From positions 1 to 9,247 of the forward strand of contig JBDTUE010000168.1 in assembly GCA_040007895.1 (NCBI GenBank): a stretch of 9,247 nucleotides of DNA. Direction: 5' to 3'. Origin of the DNA: JADJLQ01 sp040007895. Lineage in GTDB: Bacteria > Bacteroidota > Bacteroidia > Chitinophagales > Saprospiraceae. Numbering within the stretch: the first letter of the stretch is position 1; each line of letters opens with the position of its first letter. The notes under the pieces were generated by a model. That model was not told the DNA's origin. It searched no databases and saw only the letters and a list, made by a program, of their open reading frames with translations. Of this stretch, positions 6,253-9,247 are shown in pieces. The position numbers and the translations under genes are program-made.

Positions 6253-7208
6253 AAGCAATAGTTTACACACAATATGGACCACCAGAGGTACTTCAAGTCA
6301 AAGAAGTAGAAAAGCCTTTACCTAAGGACAATGAAATTCTATTAAGAGTCAGAGCTACAGCTGTCAATTCAGGTGATTGGCGACTTCGGAAAGCTGACCC
6401 ATTTGCAGTAAGATTTTTACTTGGTCTGAGGAAACCCAAAATAAATATTTTGGGAAGCGTCTTTTCAGGTGAAGTTGTACAAGTTGGGAAGGAGGTTAAA
6501 CTTTTTAAGATTGGCGATCAAGTATTTGGTCATACCGATATGCGCTTTGGTGCTTATGCCGAATACATATGTTTAGCTGAAAACGGGACGCTGGCAATAA
6601 AACCAAACAAACTTACTCATACGGAAGCAGCAGTTATTCCGTTTGGAGGAACTACAGCTTTACATTTTATTAAAAAAGCAGCCATAAAGCCTAATCAAAA
6701 AGTGCTTATTAACGGAGCATCAGGAGCAGTTGGCAGCGCTGCTGTTCAGCTTGCAAAGTATTTCGGGGCGATTATTACCGGAGTGTGCAGCACTGCGAAT
6801 ATAGATTTAGTAAAATCATTAGGTGCCGACAAGGTGATAGATTATACTAAAGAAGATTTTACCAAAAATGGTGAAACCTATGATATAATTTTTGACACCG
6901 TTAATAAAATTTCGTTTTCTCATAGTTTAAAGTCACTGAATAAAAATGGACTATTGATTTTAAGTTCTGCTGGAATGTCACAGATGCTTCAAGGGGTTTG
7001 GACTTCAATGACAAGCAGTAAGAAAGTACTGACCGGTGTTATAAGCCATAGTGCTGAAGATATTATTTTTCTTAAAGGACTTATTGAAACTGATAAGCTA
7101 AAACCAGTTATTGATAAAACCTATGCCTTAGAGCAGATTTCAGAAGCACACGCCTATGTTGAGAAAGGTCACAAAAAGGGAAATGTTGCAATTACCTTAG
7201 AACAATAA
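6249..7208 (+). CDS. Zinc-independent MDR family NAD(P)H oxidoreductase (quinone oxidoreductase-like)
   Basis: 319-residue medium-chain dehydrogenase/reductase. It opens MKAIVYTQYGPPEVLQVKEV, the standard start of the QOR-like subgroup. The GroES-like domain spans about 1-130, with N40 in AVNSGDW and no catalytic-zinc Cys/His set or four-Cys structural zinc lobe. The Rossmann domain starts at about 150 with VLINGASGAVGSAAVQLAK, whose GASGAVG loop (156-162) binds NAD(P)H. The C-terminal EKGHKKGNVAI (305-315) is typical of the family. The probable reaction is reduction of quinones or alpha,beta-unsaturated carbonyls in the cytoplasm; the exact substrate is unknown. Length is normal and the frame intact. 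It overlaps the preceding exported-protein gene by 4 nt (ATGA), so its translation probably depends on that gene. Confidence 0.92.
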   Translation: MKAIVYTQYGPPEVLQVKEVEKPLPKDNEILLRVRATAVNSGDWRLRKADPFAVRFLLGLRKPKINILGSVFSGEVVQVGKEVKLFKIGDQVFGHTDMRFGAYAEYICLAENGTLAIKPNKLTHTEAAVIPFGGTTALHFIKKAAIKPNQKVLINGASGAVGSAAVQLAKYFGAIITGVCSTANIDLVKSLGADKVIDYTKEDFTKNGETYDIIFDTVNKISFSHSLKSLNKNGLLILSSAGMSQMLQGVWTSMTSSKKVLTGVISHSAEDIIFLKGLIETDKLKPVIDKTYALEQISEAHAYVEKGHKKGNVAITLEQ

Positions 7209-7275
7209 AATTATGCATTATGCAAACCGAATAGATTCTAACTCTAAGTGCTTTGAGGGCAGAGTTGAACGAATC

Positions 7276-7501
7276 GCTAACAAGGGTTTGGTAATAGCGT
7301 GGGGAACGGACTTCGCGGACACTAAGTGGTGAAATCAAAGTGTTGTGCTTCCATGAACAGTAGTGCTTTCTAAAGTGCAGACAGGTAGCTATCGGGACTA
7401 AACGTCGAACTTTACAGCAAGAAATTAAATCGACAAATTATCTTTGACGACATGACCAATACAATCAGAATAATATATCACTCACCGACAAAAGAGTTAG
7501 C
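7276..7501. repeat. GCTAAC ... GTTAGC bounded interspersed element, copy 2
   Basis: GCTAAC (7276-7281) and GTTAGC (7496-7501) are exact reverse complements bounding 226 bp. The left side continues AAGGGTTTGGTAATAGCG, resembling the sequence after GCTAACA at 8192 (both reach an AATAG-TGGG-like segment). The right side continues AGTCATT, resembling 5639-5645. The interior has no gene. This is the most complete copy of the family in the window. Confidence 0.45.
7377..7398. repeat. Half copy of the 4605-4626 palindrome arm
   Basis: GCAGACAGGTAG (7377-7388) followed by CTATCGGGAC matches 4605-4626 in 20 of 22 positions. At 4587-4626 the sequence is the right half of a hairpin, while here the complementary left half is missing, so it may be a truncated copy. 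Confidence 0.6.
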
Positions 7502-7528
7502 AGTCATTGGAAAAAGAAAGAAACAAAC

Positions 7529-7549
7529 CCTGCCTACGGCAAGCAGGCA
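7529..7549. repeat. CCTGC/GCAGG hairpin
   Basis: CCTGC (7529-7533) pairs with GCAGG (7543-7547) with a 9-base loop. The following GCATAGAC (7547-7554) also occurs at 4631-4638 and 4752-4759. It lies 27 bases before the ATG of the next gene and may be a related interspersed palindrome. Confidence 0.45.
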
Positions 7550-7575
7550 TAGACAACTATAAAAAATAGAACTAT

Positions 7576-8184
7576 ATGAGAAAAATAATTTCATTTATGC
7601 ATATATCGCTTGACGGATTTGTAGCAGGACCAAACGGAGAAATGAATTGGATTAAAGTGGATGAAGAAATTTTTAATTATGTCGGTATCCGGATAAGTAA
7701 AGGCGACACTGCATTATATGGACGAGTAACTTATCAGATGATGGAAAATTACTGGCCTACCGCAGGAAAAAAGGCGACTGCGACCAAACATGACATTGAA
7801 CATTCAAAGTGGTATGCCAACATTCACAAAGTGGTTTTATCTAAAACGATGAAAGATGTAGATCCAATAGCTATCGGATTGACTAACACAAAAATTATAA
7901 GCGACAATCTTTCGGACAGAATAAATGAAATAAAACATTCCCGCACCGCTTCAGTCGGGAGCAGGAGTGAAGAGATCTTGCTTTTTGGCAGCCCGACGGC
8001 AACACATTCACTGATGCAACAAAACTTAATCGACGGCTACTGGTTATTTGTTAATCCAATTATTCTTGGACAAGGCATTCCATTGTTTGTAGACATCAAA
8101 GACAAAATAAAATTAAAACTATTGACTACTCATCAATTTACTTGTGGGGTAACTGAACTGAATTATATAGTGGACCGAGAATAA
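7576..8184 (+). CDS. RibD_C / dihydrofolate reductase-like family protein with internal insertion
   Basis: 202-residue cytoplasmic reductase-like protein of the RibD C-terminal domain family, related in fold to dihydrofolate reductase and expected to bind NADPH; most members have no proven substrate. Family motifs in order: SLDGFVAGPNGEMNW (11-25), YGRVTYQMM (48-56), VVLSKTM (86-92), LLFGSPTATHSLMQ (135-148), and NPIILGQGIPLF (160-171). The start at ATG 7576 gives the usual MRKIISFMHISLDGF beginning. Oddity: between NEIK (117-120) and ILLFGS the protein has H-S-R-T-A-S-V-G-S-R-S-E-E (121-133), where relatives have a short G-containing turn. This segment is encoded by a GC-rich palindrome and is probably an in-frame insertion of about 8-9 residues in a loop. 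Without it the protein would have the family's normal length. It is flanked by repeat elements on both sides. Confidence 0.88.
   Translation: MRKIISFMHISLDGFVAGPNGEMNWIKVDEEIFNYVGIRISKGDTALYGRVTYQMMENYWPTAGKKATATKHDIEHSKWYANIHKVVLSKTMKDVDPIAIGLTNTKIISDNLSDRINEIKHSRTASVGSRSEEILLFGSPTATHSLMQQNLIDGYWLFVNPIILGQGIPLFVDIKDKIKLKLLTTHQFTCGVTELNYIVDRE
7939..7972. repeat. GC-rich palindromic insertion inside the RibD_C gene
   Basis: TCCCG (7939-7943) pairs with CGGGA (7956-7960), and overlapping it CTTCA (7949-7953) pairs with TGAAG (7968-7972). The stretch is clearly more GC-rich than the gene around it. It lies at the junction of two conserved protein segments and keeps the reading frame. TCCCG/CGGGA stems also occur at 4587-4625. 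Confidence 0.5.
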
Positions 8185-8191
8185 CAACGAG

Positions 8192-8230
8192 GCTAACAGC
8201 ATGTATGTGCCAATAGTGGGTATAGTGGTA
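8192..8230. repeat. GCTAACA element, copy 3 (left end only)
   Basis: GCTAACAGCATGTATGTGCC begins 7 nt after the stop at 8184 and continues into CAATAGTGGG (8211-8220). It resembles 7276 onward and 5510 onward. No GTTAGC-like right end is visible before the next gene, so only the left part is present, or the right end has diverged. Confidence 0.4.
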
Positions 8231-8232
8231 AA

Positions 8233-8261
8233 TTGCATAACTAATCACCACAATATATTCA
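8233..8261 (+). promoter_or_regulatory. Possible promoter of the lipocalin-like gene
   Basis: TTG (8233-8235), 18 bases, then TATATTCA (8254-8261) partly fits the Bacteroidota -33/-7 pattern, 21 nt before ATG 8283. The sequence from the -7 box, TATATTCATTCAGT, matches TAATTTCATTCAGT upstream of the GTG at 4797 in 12 of 14 positions. Confidence 0.3.
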
Positions 8262-8282
8262 TTCAGTAAATAAAATTGAATT

Positions 8283-8657
8283 ATGAAAGTACTCTTTAAT
8301 TTCTTTCTTGCCTTTATGGCCATGCTTCCCTTTAGCCTAATTGCCCAAAGCCCTATTGGCACTTGGAAAATGTCCGTTCCCGATGAAAATGGAAAAATGA
8401 CACCACTGAAAATTTACATAACGGAGGATGGCATCTACGCCATAGATTTCGGTGCCGACGGCAACATCGATAGTAAGGGAAAATACTCCATTGAAGGCGG
8501 GAAAATGACCATTCAGGATACGGAAGGCAGTGACTGTTCCGAAAAAGGGGTGTACACCTTTAAGATCGAGGGCGATTTCCTGACCATGACCCGCGTGAGC
8601 GACGGCTGCACCGGCCGTGGAGGGCCCGAAGGGGTCATGACGATGCAGCGAGTTTAA
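8283..8657 (+). CDS. Small exported lipocalin-like protein
   Basis: 124-residue protein with signal peptide MKVLFNFFLAFMAMLPFSLIAQ (1-22). The mature part (SPIGTWKM... to ...MTMQRV) is a series of short predicted beta strands. GTW near the N-terminus is typical of lipocalin-like domains. The repeated G-x-Y-x-I/F pattern (GIYAIDF, GKYSIEGGKMTIQD, GVYTFKIEGDFLTMTRV) and two Cys (C85, C109), possibly a disulfide, agree with small extracellular lipocalin-like proteins. Ligand and function are unknown. The 3' third is much more GC-rich than the neighbouring genes. ATG 8283 directly precedes the signal peptide. The next open frame begins almost immediately after the stop. The fold is inferred from pattern only. 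Confidence 0.8.
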   Translation: MKVLFNFFLAFMAMLPFSLIAQSPIGTWKMSVPDENGKMTPLKIYITEDGIYAIDFGADGNIDSKGKYSIEGGKMTIQDTEGSDCSEKGVYTFKIEGDFLTMTRVSDGCTGRGGPEGVMTMQRV

Positions 8658-8664
8658 GGAGTTC

Positions 8665-9222
8665 TTGAAACCGGTGAAGGGAGAAGCACCCATTGGCCGC
8701 ATTGAAAGTAAAAATCAATTGGGCGAGACAATTTTTGAAATCAGTAAATTGAACCCGAAGAAATTCCCTGCGTTACAAGATGTTATTATTCAATCTGAAA
8801 TTGCTGAAAGAGTAGTCGTGGATTGTGAGAATGTAAAACAATTGGTCGTTAAAGTATATAATGCTTGTCCCGATTGCGGAGCCGGATTGTGGGATATCAG
8901 CAAACAAAATGGAAAAGCTGACCGTTTACCGTTGCCATATTTGACATCCGTTGCCTTTTGCCGGTTTTGCAAATCAGAAGAATTTTATTGCCTTTTATCA
9001 CATGGGCATTTATGCCGATCCGAAACTATTGAAATGGTTTGTAAAGGAATATCCAAAACATACCGATGCAAAACTGGATTGGGAAAAAGCTGTATCCGCT
9101 TTAAGAAGCCTGAGAAGATTCCAATTAAATTGTTTGGTGAACTGATGAGTAAAATGTCGGTGAAAGATTGGATAGCGACGTATGAAACTGCTTTTATAAA
9201 GTCACCGGTAAAAAAGAAATAA
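8665..9222 (+). pseudogene. DUF1801-type gene with two compensating frameshifts
   Basis: A 185-codon frame runs from TTG 8665 (AAGGAG at 8656-8661 lies just upstream; GTG 8674 is another possible start) to TAA at 9222. Its C-terminal part GKSCIRFKKPEKIPIKLFGE and SVKDWIATYE match the end of DUF1801 proteins. The middle part in this frame is Cys/Arg-rich and implausible. The expected DUF1801 core (FAGFANQKNFIAFYHMGIYA, then LLKWFVKEYPKHTDAKLD) is found one frame over, at about 8957-9079. An extra base near 8944-8950 and a missing base at 9080 (GAT-TG-GGA where GAT-ATG-GGA is expected) explain this. The N-terminal about 90 residues (with ACPDCGAG at 68-75) do not show the usual DUF1801 start with its YGM segment, so the 5' part may be foreign or further decayed. 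A sequencing error cannot be excluded. Confidence 0.6.
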
Positions 9223-9247
9223 TTTAAGGGCTGACGGAGTTAAGCAC

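Larger units (their letters stand above)
7209..7575. other. 367-bp non-coding region with repeat elements
   Basis: No gene is supported. It contains a GCTAAC ... GTTAGC element (7276-7501), a half copy of the palindrome seen at 4605-4626 (7377-7398), a GTCGA/TCGAC pair at about 7403/7430, and a CCTGC/GCAGG hairpin (7529-7547). The frame ATG 7452 to TAA, about 37 codons, runs across these repeats and is not convincing. Confidence 0.6.

Noticed and set aside
7452..7565. Small gene of about 37 codons at ATG 7452
   Set aside because: It runs through the GTTAGC element and the CCTGC/GCAGG hairpin and shows no family features.
5510..8230. Classical integron cassette array with attC sites
   Set aside because: The element ends GCTAAC and GTTAGCA do not fit the attC core consensus (RYYYAAC / GTTRRRY), spacing to the genes varies, and no integrase is in the window. 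Only a cassette-like arrangement is proposed.
8337..8702. 121-codon antisense frame over the lipocalin-like gene
   Set aside because: GC-rich stretches open extra frames. The sense gene has a signal peptide and a domain-like pattern; this frame has neither.
8951..9145. Separate 64-aa gene starting at TTG 8951
   Set aside because: It is the displaced core of the DUF1801-type gene; after the missing base at 9080 the family sequence continues in the other frame.
1..9247. CRISPR array, tRNA or rRNA genes, transposase
   Set aside because: No regularly spaced repeats, no tRNA-like cloverleaf signature, no rRNA segments and no transposase-like frames were seen on either strand.

Overview
The window looks like chromosomal DNA of a Bacteroidota bacterium (perhaps a Chitinophagia, Saprospiria or Cytophagia relative). 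It is AT-rich. Exported proteins have short signal peptides ending in ...FAQ or ...IAQ, and starts mostly lack Shine-Dalgarno sequences. The families present (serine hydrolase with DUF3471, secreted Gfo/Idh/MocA oxidoreductase, DinB-fold protein, RibD_C-type reductase, DUF1801) are common in that phylum. All credible genes are on the + strand. No rRNA, tRNA, CRISPR array, transposase or integrase was seen.

Region 1 (1-4463) is ordinary and compact. It holds the tail of an unidentified upstream gene, then a secreted beta-lactamase-fold serine hydrolase (187-1965). A 359-bp gap with a strong A/T hairpin follows. Next is a probable three-gene operon (2325-4463) with 15- and 21-nt gaps: exported Gfo/Idh/MocA oxidoreductase, DinB-like protein, and a divergent peptide deformylase-like protein.

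Region 2 (4464-9247) has accessory character. Small genes of unrelated function are separated by long, repeat-rich non-coding stretches. It starts with a nested inverted repeat (4546-4667) and a two-block direct repeat. Then comes a GNAT-like 169-residue protein with a 56-residue basic partner (4797-5496), which looks like a two-gene module. After a repeat-bearing gap come an unknown exported protein and a zinc-independent MDR oxidoreductase that overlap by 4 nt (5662-7208). After another 367-bp repeat region come a RibD_C/DHFR-like reductase with a GC-rich palindromic in-frame insertion (7576-8184), a small exported lipocalin-like protein (8283-8657), and a DUF1801-type gene whose middle part is out of frame through two compensating indels (8665-9222).

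Three gaps in Region 2 carry a similar GCTMACA-type element shortly after a stop codon. Two of these gaps also have a GTTARC-type element before the next gene. This suggests a cassette-like organisation or shared insertion of one repeat family. Short palindromes based on TCCCG/CGGGA and CCTG/CAGG recur in several places, including inside a gene. The genes of Region 2 do not form one obvious pathway. The most interesting candidates are the two-gene module, the repeat family around it, and the two genes that appear to have been remodelled by insertion or indels.
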